The notes below the pieces were generated by a model, which worked only from the letters and a program-made list of their open reading frames with translations, searched no databases and was not told the origin of the DNA. DNA of 17,175 nucleotides from an uncultured Roseburia sp. (lineage in GTDB: Bacteria; Bacillota; Clostridia; Lachnospirales; Lachnospiraceae), in assembly GCA_947070915.1 (NCBI GenBank), contig CAMTDY010000045.1:1-17175 (forward strand). Direction: 5' to 3'. The position numbers and the translations under genes are program-made. Below are positions 6,464-13,993 of the stretch, in pieces. Numbering within the stretch: position 1 is the first letter of the stretch; each line of letters begins with the position of its first letter.

Positions 6464-7165
6464 ATGATGACAGATAAGGTTTTAGGAAACAATCAGGTAA
6501 ATGTGTATGGTGAGGTGATCAGCGAGTTCACTTTCAGCCATGAAGTGTACGGTGAGGGATTCTATATGGTACATCTTTCTGTGAGGAGACTCAGCAATGT
6601 ATTTGACACAATTCCGCTGATGGTTTCCGAGCGTCTGGTGGATGTGTCAAAGGATTACCGGGGAAAATTCTTTGAGGCATGCGGGCAGTTCCGTTCCTAC
6701 AACCGCCATGAAGAAAATAGAAATCGTCTTGTCCTCTCGCTTTTTGTAAGAGATTTAAGGGTTGATGATACAGAACTTGGAAGCGACAAGCCCAATTATA
6801 TATTCCTGGATGGATATATCTGTAAACAGCCTGTATATAGAAAAACGCCGCTGGGAAGAGAGATCGCAGATCTTTTGCTGGCAGTAAACCGTCCCTATGG
6901 AAAATCCGACTATATCCCATGTATCTGCTGGGGAAGAAACGCAAGATTTGCAGACGGTTTCCAGGTGGGCGAGCACATTCAGATCTGGGGACGGATCCAG
7001 AGCCGTGAATATCAGAAAAAACTGGATGAAGAAACCTTTGAGACCAGAGTGGCATATGAGATATCCGTCAGTAAACTGGAGCATATAGATGAGATGTCAG
7101 CGGTAGTTGCCGCCTCGGAAGAAAAGGCTGAGGAAGAGGAAGAAATGGAGGAAAACAGGGAATAA
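6464..7165 (+). CDS. Single-stranded DNA-binding protein with two OB folds
   Basis: The 233-residue protein appears to hold two OB folds. The second (about 111-207) is a clear SSB domain: DGYICKQPVYRKTPLGREIA, then LLLAVNRPYGKSDYIPCICWGR, then GEHIQIWGRIQSREY. The first (about 11-100) has the same outline (VNVYGEVISEF, YMVHLSVRRLS, FFEACGQFRSYNRH) but is more diverged. The tail (208-233) is very acidic yet ends EENRE, without the DDDIPF-like tip that most bacterial SSBs use to recruit partners. Length exceeds the usual 140-180. ATG 6464 has AAGGGGG six bases upstream; a second ATG follows directly. It stands alone, divergent from typA, and is probably a paralogue of the housekeeping SSB. Binding of ssDNA is expected; the exact role is unknown. 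Confidence 0.8.
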   Translation: MMTDKVLGNNQVNVYGEVISEFTFSHEVYGEGFYMVHLSVRRLSNVFDTIPLMVSERLVDVSKDYRGKFFEACGQFRSYNRHEENRNRLVLSLFVRDLRVDDTELGSDKPNYIFLDGYICKQPVYRKTPLGREIADLLLAVNRPYGKSDYIPCICWGRNARFADGFQVGEHIQIWGRIQSREYQKKLDEETFETRVAYEISVSKLEHIDEMSAVVAASEEKAEEEEEMEENRE

Positions 7166-7188
7166 TATCTGATCAGATCATCTTTTAC

Positions 7189-7217
7189 TTGCATGGACAT
7201 CATTTTTGTGGTAAATT
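7189..7217 (+). promoter_or_regulatory. Candidate promoter of the cobO-like gene
   Basis: TTGCAT (7189-7194) and TAAATT (7212-7217) are 17 bp apart with TGG before the -10 (extended -10). It lies in the 156-bp gap after ssb. The -10 region overlaps the first copy of a 12-bp direct repeat. The leader would be about 98 nt. Confidence 0.45.
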
Positions 7218-7254
7218 AATTTTCATAGTCTTAGAATTATTGTCATTTTTGTGG
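7200..7254 (+). repeat. 12-bp direct repeat pair upstream of cobO
   Basis: TCATTTTTGTGG occurs at 7200-7211 and again at 7243-7254, 43 bp apart start to start. The first copy abuts the candidate -10 box. A pair of operator half-sites or a small duplication are both possible. Confidence 0.6.
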
Positions 7255-7321
7255 CAGTATGAACGAAAGAGAGCTTGAGTTTTTGCATTTTGGTACAGAA
7301 ACCCAAGAAAGAGAGGTGTTA

Positions 7322-7804
7322 ATGACGATGAAAACAGGAATTGTCCAGGTCTTTTACGGAGACGGAAAGGGGAAGACGTCGGCAGCAGTTGGTCAGGCAC
7401 TCAGAGAATTACAGGAAGGACAGAGAATTACGATGATCCAGTTTCTGAAAGGGAAGATGGCTGATGAATTTCAGGTGCTGGAGCGCCTGGAACCGGATAT
7501 GAAGATATTCCGTTTTGATAAAAGTGAGATCAGTTACTGCGATCTGCCGGAGGAAGCGAAACGGGAAGAAAAGCATAACATATTGAATGGATTCAATTTT
7601 TCCAAGAAGGTGCTGGAGACCGGGGAAAGCGAGGTTGTCATACTGGATGAGCTGCTGGGGCTGATCGATCTCAATATTATCACAGAAAATGATGTGGAGG
7701 ATCTCATCCGCATTCAGGGAGATTACAAAAAACTGATCATTACTGGAGCCAAGCTTCCGGATCAGATCCGGGCATATGTGGATGAAGTATCAGAAATACG
7801 ATAA
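7322..7804 (+). CDS. Corrinoid adenosyltransferase-like P-loop protein (CobO/BtuR family)
   Basis: This protein of 160 residues belongs to the CobO/BtuR/CobP family, which transfers the adenosyl group of ATP to Co(I) corrinoids to make adenosyl-B12. The glycine-rich nucleotide loop YGDGKGKTS (12-20) and the acidic strand VVILDE (105-110) are plain. The C-terminal family element reads LIITGAKLPDQI, where the usual form is close to LVLTGR, so the Arg is replaced by Ala. ATG 7322 is preferred because GAGAGGTG (7311-7318) lies just upstream; an in-frame ATG at 7259 has no such site and adds 21 residues not typical of the family, and ATG 7328 is a close alternative. No other cobalamin genes or B12 riboswitch are near, so it may serve salvage or be a diverged paralogue. 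Confidence 0.75.
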   Translation: MTMKTGIVQVFYGDGKGKTSAAVGQALRELQEGQRITMIQFLKGKMADEFQVLERLEPDMKIFRFDKSEISYCDLPEEAKREEKHNILNGFNFSKKVLETGESEVVILDELLGLIDLNIITENDVEDLIRIQGDYKKLIITGAKLPDQIRAYVDEVSEIR

Positions 7805-7810
7805 TTGGTA

Positions 7811-7839
7811 TTGACTGGTATCTGTATAAGTGTTAAGAT
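7811..7839 (+). promoter_or_regulatory. Strong sigma-A promoter of the dapA operon
   Basis: TTGACT (7811-7816) and TAAGAT (7834-7839) are 17 bp apart, with TG at 7831-7832 (extended -10). It begins 7 bp after the cobO stop. The start near 7846 places the whole lysine riboswitch in the leader, giving about 260 nt before the dapA ATG. No terminator is visible between cobO and this promoter. Confidence 0.75.
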
Positions 7840-7862
7840 AATTAATAAGTGAATAAAAAAGA

Positions 7863-8025
7863 GTAGAGGTGCGGACTTTATTAGTAGTTTTCCGGATGTG
7901 TCAGGATACATAGATGATGGTAAATGAAAGGAAAGTCTGCCGAAGGGGACAAGATACCTGAGACTGTCTGCCTGGGCATATGCTGAAGAAGTATATGACT
8001 GTCATCTTTTAAGATGGAGTGCTAC
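7863..8025 (+). ncRNA. Lysine riboswitch (L-box) aptamer
   Basis: The leader carries the conserved L-box pieces in order: AGAGGTGCGGAC (7866-7877), AGTA (7882-7885), GAAAGTCTGCCGAAG (7931-7945), CTGGGCATATG (7972-7982), ATGACTGTCAT (7995-8005), and GGAGTGCTAC (8016-8025). GTAG (7863-7866) pairs with CTAC (8022-8025) to close P1. This RNA family binds L-lysine and turns off lysine genes. The position, between a strong promoter and a terminator directly before dapA, fits control of transcription elongation: lysine closes P1, the terminator forms, and dapA is not made. Confidence 0.95.
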
Positions 8026-8055
8026 AGAATATTGTTGAATTTTTGCGGCATTTCC
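8016..8055 (+). promoter_or_regulatory. Proposed antiterminator pairing of the lysine riboswitch
   Basis: GGAGTGC (8016-8022) can pair with GCATTTCC (8048-8055): seven pairs, one G-T wobble and one bulged T. The left strand includes the first base of the 3' P1 arm and the right strand is the 5' arm of the terminator, so this fold excludes both. It gives a direct lysine-low ON state. It was found by hand pairing, not by energy calculation. Confidence 0.55.
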
Positions 8056-8080
8056 ATTGAACGGAAATGTCGTTTGTTTT
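8046..8080 (+). terminator. Attenuator terminator of the lysine riboswitch
   Basis: Arms 8046-8055 and 8063-8072 form ten pairs (one G-T wobble) around a 7-nt loop, followed by TTTGTTTT (8073-8080). It lies 21 nt after the aptamer and 26 nt before the dapA ATG. Confidence 0.9.
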
Positions 8081-8106
8081 GCGTGAAAATGTAAGGAGGA
8101 AAAAGT

Positions 8107-9000
8107 ATGTCAATTTTTACAGGAGCGGGAGTAGCTCTGATTACTCCGATGAATGCCGATGGTTCGGTGAATTATGAGAAGATGAGAGAAATCATTGAAT
8201 TTCAGATTAAGAACCAGACCGATGCCATTATTATCTGCGGAACCACCGGTGAGGCATCCACACTGAGCCACGAGGAACATATCGAGTGTATCCGGTTCTG
8301 CTGTGAGGTGGCAGACAAGAGGATCCCTGTGGTAGCAGGAACTGGTTCAAATTGTACGGCGACGGCAGTTTATCTTTCCCAGGAAGCGGAAAAAGCAGGG
8401 GCGGATGGATTGTTGCTTGTGACACCATATTATAATAAGTGTACACAGAATGGATTGAAAGCCCACTTTACCCAGGTGGCGGAATCCGTAAACATACCGA
8501 TCCTTCTTTACAATATACCGGGAAGAACCGGCGTGAAGATCGCACCGGAAACCGTCGTCTCTTTGTGCCGCGACGTCAAAAACATTGTCGGCGTAAAGGA
8601 TGCTACCGGTGATATCTCAGAAGTGGCAAATGTACTTGCCCTGGCAAAAAAAGAAGGGGTGGAGGTAGATCTCTATTCCGGAAATGACGATCAGATCGTA
8701 CCGGTGGTATCCCTGGGAGGAAAGGGTGTTATCTCTGTGCTGTCCAATATTCTTCCCCGGCAGACCCATGAAATGGTGGCGGATTTTCTGGCAGGCGATG
8801 CAAAAAAAAGTATGGAAATGCAGCTGTCCTATTTTGATCTGATCGGCGCTCTGTTCTGTGAGGTGAATCCCATTCCGGTGAAAAAGGCAATGAATCTGAT
8901 GGGAATGGAAGTGGGATCTCTGCGGGCTCCTTTGACGGAAATGGAGGAGAAAAATGCCGCAAGAATGGCAGATGAGATGAAAAAAGCAGGGATCTTATGA
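8107..9000 (+). CDS. dapA: 4-hydroxy-tetrahydrodipicolinate synthase
   Basis: DapA condenses pyruvate with L-aspartate semialdehyde, the first committed step to diaminopimelate and lysine, in the cytoplasm. The 297-residue protein shows the full TIM-barrel pattern. CGTTGEASTLSHEEH holds the active-site Thr46/Thr47. TPYYNKCTQNGL contains Tyr109, PILLYNIPGRTG contains Tyr135 and Arg140, and VGVKDATGD carries the Schiff-base Lys164. ATG 8107 has AAGGAGG (8093-8099) seven bases upstream. It is the first gene behind the lysine riboswitch, which agrees with its role. dapB follows after 46 bp to its preferred start. Nothing is missing or unusual. Confidence 0.97.
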   Translation: MSIFTGAGVALITPMNADGSVNYEKMREIIEFQIKNQTDAIIICGTTGEASTLSHEEHIECIRFCCEVADKRIPVVAGTGSNCTATAVYLSQEAEKAGADGLLLVTPYYNKCTQNGLKAHFTQVAESVNIPILLYNIPGRTGVKIAPETVVSLCRDVKNIVGVKDATGDISEVANVLALAKKEGVEVDLYSGNDDQIVPVVSLGGKGVISVLSNILPRQTHEMVADFLAGDAKKSMEMQLSYFDLIGALFCEVNPIPVKKAMNLMGMEVGSLRAPLTEMEEKNAARMADEMKKAGIL

Positions 9001-9046
9001 TCTTGGTATAACGATTTCATAAAATACTTCGGAAAGGATGTACGAC

Positions 9047-9808
9047 ATGACAAGGATAATAATGAGCGGCTGCAATGGTGCCATGGGAAAAATGATCACG
9101 GACCTTGTGGCGAAGGATGAAGAAGCCCGGATCGTGGCGGGGATCGATATCACAGATGATGGGAGAAATGACTATCCGGTATTTTCTTCCATTCTTGACT
9201 GTGATGTGGAGGCAGATGCTCTGATTGATTTTTCTACGACTAAGATTCTGGATGATCTTCTCTCCTATTGTGAAGAGAAAGGACTTCCGGCAGTGCTTTG
9301 CACCACCGGTTATGATGAGGATCAGCTGGAAAAGATCGAAGGGGCAGCGAAGAAAATAGCAGTACTCAAAGCTGCCAACATGTCTCTCGGTGTCAATACG
9401 CTGCTTCATCTTATTCAAAAGGCGGCGAAGGTGTTTGCACCGGAGGGCTTTGATATCGAGATTGTGGAAAAACATCATAACCAAAAGTTGGATGCCCCTT
9501 CGGGAACGGCGCTTGCTCTGGCGGATTCCGTCAATGAGGCAATGGATGGTCAATACGAATATATCTATGACCGGTCCCAGCGGCGGGAGAAACGAGGAAA
9601 AAAAGAACTGGGGATCAGTTCAGTCCGCGGCGGCACCATTGTGGGAGAACACGATGTGATCTTTGCCGGGGAGGATGAGGTGATCACCTTCTCCCATACA
9701 GCTTACAGTAAGGCCGTGTTTGCCAAAGGGGCTGTGGCGGCGGCAAAATTCCTGACGGGAAAGAAAAATGGCCGGTTTGACATGGCAGATGTGATCGCAG
9801 CAAAATAA
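9047..9808 (+). CDS. dapB: 4-hydroxy-tetrahydrodipicolinate reductase
   Basis: DapB reduces the DapA product with NAD(P)H to tetrahydrodipicolinate, the second step of the DAP/lysine route. The 253-residue protein has the N-terminal dinucleotide loop GCNGAMGK (8-15), the IDFST block (60-64), TTGYD (86-90) and the catalytic stretch EKHHNQKLDAPSGTA (141-155). RGGTIVGEHDV follows later. ATG 9047 is chosen because the Shine-Dalgarno GGAAAGGA (9031-9038) lies 8 bases before it. The in-frame ATG at 9038 overlaps that site and would leave no spacing. No promoter or terminator is seen in the dapA-dapB gap. murF begins 10 bp after the stop. Confidence 0.96.
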   Translation: MTRIIMSGCNGAMGKMITDLVAKDEEARIVAGIDITDDGRNDYPVFSSILDCDVEADALIDFSTTKILDDLLSYCEEKGLPAVLCTTGYDEDQLEKIEGAAKKIAVLKAANMSLGVNTLLHLIQKAAKVFAPEGFDIEIVEKHHNQKLDAPSGTALALADSVNEAMDGQYEYIYDRSQRREKRGKKELGISSVRGGTIVGEHDVIFAGEDEVITFSHTAYSKAVFAKGAVAAAKFLTGKKNGRFDMADVIAAK

Positions 9809-9818
9809 AGGGGAAAGT

Positions 9819-11234
9819 ATGTTATCATTTTGTATCAAAGACGTGGTTTGTGCCACTGGCGGAGAGCTTCTCTGCGGTGATCCACAGAGGGTTGTTACCG
9901 ATGTGGTGACAGATTCGAGGCTGGCGGGAGAGGGGACGTTGTTTGTTCCCATTATCGGGGAGCGGGTGGATGCTCACCGGTTTATTCCAGAAGTGCTTCA
10001 GGCAGGGGCAACAGCCCTAACCTCTAAGCGGGAGGCAGCTGACGGGGCAGAAGGTCTGTCTGGAGCTGCCATAGTCTGGGTGGAGGATACCCTGGCAGCT
10101 TTTCAGAAACTGGCGGGCTGGTACCGCCAGCAGTTTGATATTCCAGTTATAGGCATAACGGGAAGTGTTGGGAAAACAACGACGAAAGAAATGGTAAGCA
10201 CTGTGCTTGCCACAAAATACAATCTGTTGAAGACCATAGGAAACCTCAACAGTCAGATCGGCGTGGCGCAGATGATGTTCCACATCGAAAAAGATACGGA
10301 GATCGCTGTCTTTGAGATGGGGATGAGTATGCCCGGGGAGATGGCGAGGCTGGTAGAGATCGCCAGACCCCAGACCGCAGTGGTGACCAATATCGGAGTG
10401 TCCCACATCGGCAATCTGGGAAGCAGAGAGGCCATCGCCTTTGAAAAGGGGCATATTGTCAAATATGTGGGAAGCTCCCATGATGGCATGTGCTATATTT
10501 GTGGAAATGGGGATCTTCCGGCGCTGACCAGGGACAACATTCCCTATGAGTTGTGTGTTGGCAACTGTGAAACCATTTTTTATGGAACGGAGTCAGGTTG
10601 TCAGATTCAGGCGACAGATATCCAGGTCACAGAGAGCGGGCAGTCTTTTCAGTATCATGGGAGCGAGGACTATAGGGTGGAGCTGTCGGTGATGGGAGGA
10701 CATAATGTCAACAATGCAGTGGTGGCGCTGGCTCTGGGAGAACAGTTTGGCGTAGAGCCGGATCAGGCGCTGGAGGCGCTGAGACAGTACCGCCCCTTTT
10801 CCATGCGGGGAGAACGTCTGGACTGCCACGGTTACCATTTGATCGACGATACGTATAATGCCAGTCCGGACTCGATAAACAGCAATATCGATGCCCTTTT
10901 TGATTATGGCACGGAGGGCAGGAAGATCGTGGTCCTTGGGGACGTGCTGGAGCTGGGAGAGCAGATGGAGAGCCTGCACCGTGGCATCGGTGATCATATT
11001 ATCCAGGAGGCGGGGGAGGGTAAAAAACTCTCCTACGTCATAACGGTGGGGGAAGGAGCTGCCTATATCTGCCGCCAGGTGGAGAGCGGCTCCGATATTC
11101 CAACCAGAATATGCAGCAGCAACGAAGAAGCGGCGGAATTTGTCAGACAGCTGGCACAGCCGGGAGATTGGGTATTAGTGAAAGGCTCCCGCGGAATGCA
11201 CATGGACGAAGTGGTGAAAAAGGTAGTGATGTAG
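9819..11234 (+). CDS. murF: UDP-MurNAc-tripeptide--D-alanyl-D-alanine ligase
   Basis: MurF adds D-Ala-D-Ala to the UDP-MurNAc tripeptide, the last cytoplasmic step of the peptidoglycan precursor. The 471-residue protein has the N-terminal TDSRLAGEGTLFVPIIGERVDAH-type substrate block in two parts (DSR at 32-34, GERVDAH at 47-53) and the ATP loop GITGSVGKTTT (112-122). EMGMSMPGEM and the TNIGVSHIGNLGS stretch follow, then NAVVALALG and YNASPDS. ATG 9819 follows dapB by 10 bp with AAGGGGAAAG upstream. It sits behind the genes that make DAP, so precursor synthesis and its use are linked on one transcript. Its TAG stop shares its last G with the GTG start of priA. Confidence 0.96.
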   Translation: MLSFCIKDVVCATGGELLCGDPQRVVTDVVTDSRLAGEGTLFVPIIGERVDAHRFIPEVLQAGATALTSKREAADGAEGLSGAAIVWVEDTLAAFQKLAGWYRQQFDIPVIGITGSVGKTTTKEMVSTVLATKYNLLKTIGNLNSQIGVAQMMFHIEKDTEIAVFEMGMSMPGEMARLVEIARPQTAVVTNIGVSHIGNLGSREAIAFEKGHIVKYVGSSHDGMCYICGNGDLPALTRDNIPYELCVGNCETIFYGTESGCQIQATDIQVTESGQSFQYHGSEDYRVELSVMGGHNVNNAVVALALGEQFGVEPDQALEALRQYRPFSMRGERLDCHGYHLIDDTYNASPDSINSNIDALFDYGTEGRKIVVLGDVLELGEQMESLHRGIGDHIIQEAGEGKKLSYVITVGEGAAYICRQVESGSDIPTRICSSNEEAAEFVRQLAQPGDWVLVKGSRGMHMDEVVKKVVM

Positions 11235-13465
11235 TGTACGCAGATATAATCGTAGATATCAGTGTGGAGGCGCTGGATAAGACCTACCAGTATCATATCC
11301 CGGAATGGATGGAGGAATCAGTGGGGATCGGGACACCTGTCCAGGTACCTTTTGGGCGGGGGAACCGGATGCTTCATGGTTTTGTGGTGAATCTGACGGA
11401 ACAGCCGGCCTTTGATGTGAACCGGATCAAAGATATCCTGAAAGTGGAACAGAAACAGGTGCCGGTGGAGGGACAGTTACTGGCCCTTGCCGGATTTATC
11501 AGGGACCGGTATGGCTCCACGATGAATGAGGCGTTAAAGACCGTTCTGCCTGTCCGGAAAAAGATTAAGTCAGTGGAAGAACACTGGCTTAATTTTGCTA
11601 TGGACGAAAGATCCGTCATGGATATCCTCCACGAATACGAGCGGAAGCATTATGTGGCGAAAGCGCGGCTGATCCGGGGGCTGCTTGCCGAGGGAGGCAC
11701 GATGACAAGGAGGAAGGCAGACCGTCAGTACCAGGTAAAAAAGCCTGTGATCGACGGTCTGGTTAAGGAAGGGATCCTTACCGTGACCAGAGAGAAAAAG
11801 TACCGGAATCCGTTGGATCTGGAATCTGCCAGGCAGGAGCCGGAGGCCTCCAGGGTGTTGAATACAGAGCAGAGAGAGATCGTGGAGGATTTTGCCGAAG
11901 AGTACAAGAGTGGTCTGCGGAGGCCATATCTTCTGTACGGCATCACTGGAAGCGGAAAAACGGAGGTGTTTATTCGTTTTTTAGAGACCGTACTGGCGGA
12001 GGGAAAACAGGCAATTGTATTGATCCCGGAGATTGCTCTGACCTTCCAGACGGTATCCCGTTTCCGGCAGGCATTTGGCGAGAGGGTTTCCGTCATCCAC
12101 TCCAGGCTCTCAGAGGGGGAGCGCTACGATCAGTATGAGAGGGCCAGGATGGGAGAATTGGACATCATGATCGGCCCCAGATCGGCATTGTTTACTCCTT
12201 TTGAAAAGCTGGGAGCCATCATCCTGGACGAGGAGCATGAAAACAGCTACATCAGCGAGGGAGTCCCCCGCTACCACAGCGATGAAGTGGCACTGTTCCG
12301 TGCCAGCCAGGCAGGAGCCAGTGTGATCTTTGGTTCGGCGACGCCGTCAGTAAAAAGTTATCTGATGGCAAAAGAAGGAAGATATAAAGAGTACCGGCTG
12401 ACCAGGCGTGCCGGAGACGCCTTTCTGCCGGATATCCATGTGGTAGACCTCAGACAGGAGTTAAGGGAAAAAAACCGCTCCGTATTCAGCCGCATCCTCC
12501 GGCAGAAGATCCTGGACCGTCTGGAGAAAAAAGAACAGATCATGCTTTTTATCAACCGGAGAGGGTATGCGGGCTTTGTTTCTTGTAGAAATTGCGGAAA
12601 TGTGTTACAATGTCCTCATTGTGATGTATCCATGACGGCACATAAAAACCATCTGGGAGAGGTGGATACACTGGTCTGCCACTATTGCGGACACGCTGTC
12701 AGGATGCCGGAGAGGTGCCCGGAATGCGGATCTCCCTATATCGCAGCATTTGGTCTGGGAACCCAGAAGGTGGAAGAGTTGCTCCAGCGTCAGTTTCCGA
12801 TGGCGAAGGTTCTGCGGATGGATGCGGACACCACTTCCGGGAAGCATGGCCACGAATCTGTTTTGTCCGGATTCCGGGAAGGAAAGGCAGATATTCTTCT
12901 TGGAACCCAGATGATTGTGAAGGGACATGACTTTCCTAATGTAACTCTGGTGGCGGCACTGGCGGCAGATATGAGCATGTTTGAAAACGATTACCGCAGC
13001 AGTGAGAGAACCTTTCAGCTGCTCATGCAGGCCAGCGGAAGGGCGGGAAGAGGGCAGAAACAGGGAGAAGTGGTGATTCAGACCTACCGCCCGGATCACT
13101 ATGTGATCCAGAGCGTGGCCGCCCAGGATGCAGGGATTTTTTATGAAAATGAACTGGCATACCGGCGGATGTTAAGTTATCCTCCCTATTTTTCCATGCT
13201 CACGGTACGTATCTTTTCGGGGGACCGGGAAAAGGGGATGGCATGTGTCAGAGAGCTTTCGGGTGCGGTACGGGGAAAGTTCGGCAGTCTGGTTTCAGTG
13301 GTGGGTCCTGCCGATGATGCAGGAAAGAAAAGAAAAGACCAGTTTGGCTTTACATTTTATGTAAAAGCCAGGGAGCTGGCGCAGACCGGAGCGGTAAAAG
13401 CCTGGCTGGACCAGGAATTTGATAAAAAGAAATATCCCTGTTATATCCAGTATGAGGTGGATTGA
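11234..13465 (+). CDS. priA: Primosomal protein N' (replication restart helicase PriA)
   Basis: PriA recognises stalled forks and loads the replisome again. With the GTG start at 11234 the protein has 743 residues, a normal length. The start fits the family N-terminus (MYADIIVDISVEALDKTYQYHIP). Taking an in-frame ATG at 11111 would add 41 residues that only mirror murF coding sequence. The helicase core has Walker A GITGSGKT (236-243), DEEH (332-335) and GSATPS. Eight cysteines at 451, 454, 460, 463, 482, 485, 495 and 498 make the two zinc sites, and the C-terminal helicase lobe includes QASGRAGRG. The start overlaps the murF stop by one base (TAGTG), with AAAAGG about 10 bases upstream, so translation is probably coupled. 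def follows after 37 bp. Confidence 0.95.
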   Translation: MYADIIVDISVEALDKTYQYHIPEWMEESVGIGTPVQVPFGRGNRMLHGFVVNLTEQPAFDVNRIKDILKVEQKQVPVEGQLLALAGFIRDRYGSTMNEALKTVLPVRKKIKSVEEHWLNFAMDERSVMDILHEYERKHYVAKARLIRGLLAEGGTMTRRKADRQYQVKKPVIDGLVKEGILTVTREKKYRNPLDLESARQEPEASRVLNTEQREIVEDFAEEYKSGLRRPYLLYGITGSGKTEVFIRFLETVLAEGKQAIVLIPEIALTFQTVSRFRQAFGERVSVIHSRLSEGERYDQYERARMGELDIMIGPRSALFTPFEKLGAIILDEEHENSYISEGVPRYHSDEVALFRASQAGASVIFGSATPSVKSYLMAKEGRYKEYRLTRRAGDAFLPDIHVVDLRQELREKNRSVFSRILRQKILDRLEKKEQIMLFINRRGYAGFVSCRNCGNVLQCPHCDVSMTAHKNHLGEVDTLVCHYCGHAVRMPERCPECGSPYIAAFGLGTQKVEELLQRQFPMAKVLRMDADTTSGKHGHESVLSGFREGKADILLGTQMIVKGHDFPNVTLVAALAADMSMFENDYRSSERTFQLLMQASGRAGRGQKQGEVVIQTYRPDHYVIQSVAAQDAGIFYENELAYRRMLSYPPYFSMLTVRIFSGDREKGMACVRELSGAVRGKFGSLVSVVGPADDAGKKRKDQFGFTFYVKARELAQTGAVKAWLDQEFDKKKYPCYIQYEVD

Positions 13466-13502
13466 TGGATGGGACATATTCAGAATGAATGGAGGAGACA
13501 TC

Positions 13503-13982
13503 ATGGCGCTGAGAAATATACGCGAAATAGGCGATGAGATTCTGTATAAGAAAGCAAAAGAGGTAAGAGAGATCACGGAAAAGACCAGGGAATTGATCGA
13601 TGATATGCTGGAGACGATGTATGAGGCGGACGGAGTGGGACTGGCGGCGCCCCAGGTTGGCGTCCTGAAGCGCATCGCGGTGATCGATGTGACAGCGGAG
13701 CAGGACAGCCCTATTGTCCTTGTAAATCCCGAGATCATTCATACCGAGGGAGAGCAGCGGGGCAGTGAGGGATGTCTCAGTGTTCCTGGGAAAGCAGGGA
13801 TTGTCACGAGACCGAATGTGGTGCGGGTGCGTGCTTTTGATAAAAATATGCAGGAATTCGAGATCCAGGGAGAGGAACTGCTGGCAAGGGCGCTTATCCA
13901 TGAGATTGAGCATCTGGACGGTCAGCTCTATGTGGATAAAGTAGAAGGGGAACTGGTAGACGTCGGTGAAGCAGAGGAATAA
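13503..13982 (+). CDS. def: Peptide deformylase
   Basis: Def removes the formyl group from the N-terminal Met of new proteins and is a metal enzyme. The 159-residue protein shows all three motifs: GVGLAAPQVG (44-53), EGCLSVPG (89-96, metal Cys91) and HEIEHLDG (133-140, metal His133 and His137, catalytic Glu134). ATG 13503 has GGAGGAG (13491-13497) five bases upstream and begins the conserved MALRNIREIGDEIL. An in-frame ATG at 13419 lies inside priA and is not needed. Its partner fmt follows 11 bp later, so the enzymes that add and remove the formyl group are made together. Confidence 0.97.
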   Translation: MALRNIREIGDEILYKKAKEVREITEKTRELIDDMLETMYEADGVGLAAPQVGVLKRIAVIDVTAEQDSPIVLVNPEIIHTEGEQRGSEGCLSVPGKAGIVTRPNVVRVRAFDKNMQEFEIQGEELLARALIHEIEHLDGQLYVDKVEGELVDVGEAEE

Positions 13983-13993
13983 GGAGGAGACAG

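Noticed and set aside
7167..7178. Palindrome ATCTGATCAGAT after ssb as a terminator
   Set aside because: As RNA it would make only four pairs around a 4-nt loop, and the following T-run is short and offset. It is too weak to call.
7259..7321. Upstream ATG start for the cobO-like gene
   Set aside because: There is no Shine-Dalgarno before 7259, and the added 21 residues are not family-like. GAGAGGTG directly precedes ATG 7322.
9001..9046. Internal promoter between dapA and dapB
   Set aside because: TTGGTA is present, but no -10-like hexamer lies at 16-18 bp; the only TAAAAT is 11 bp away.
9017..9553. 178-codon minus-strand frame opposite dapB
   Set aside because: The dapB frame is full length with all motifs, and the opposite frame shows no recognisable domain.
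11111..11233. 41-residue N-terminal extension of PriA from ATG 11111
   Set aside because: It lies wholly inside murF in another frame, lacks a ribosome binding site and has no counterpart in the PriA family. GTG 11234 fits the family start.
13419..13502. Longer def from ATG 13419
   Set aside because: It overlaps the priA end and has no binding site. GGAGGAG precedes ATG 13503, where the conserved protein begins.
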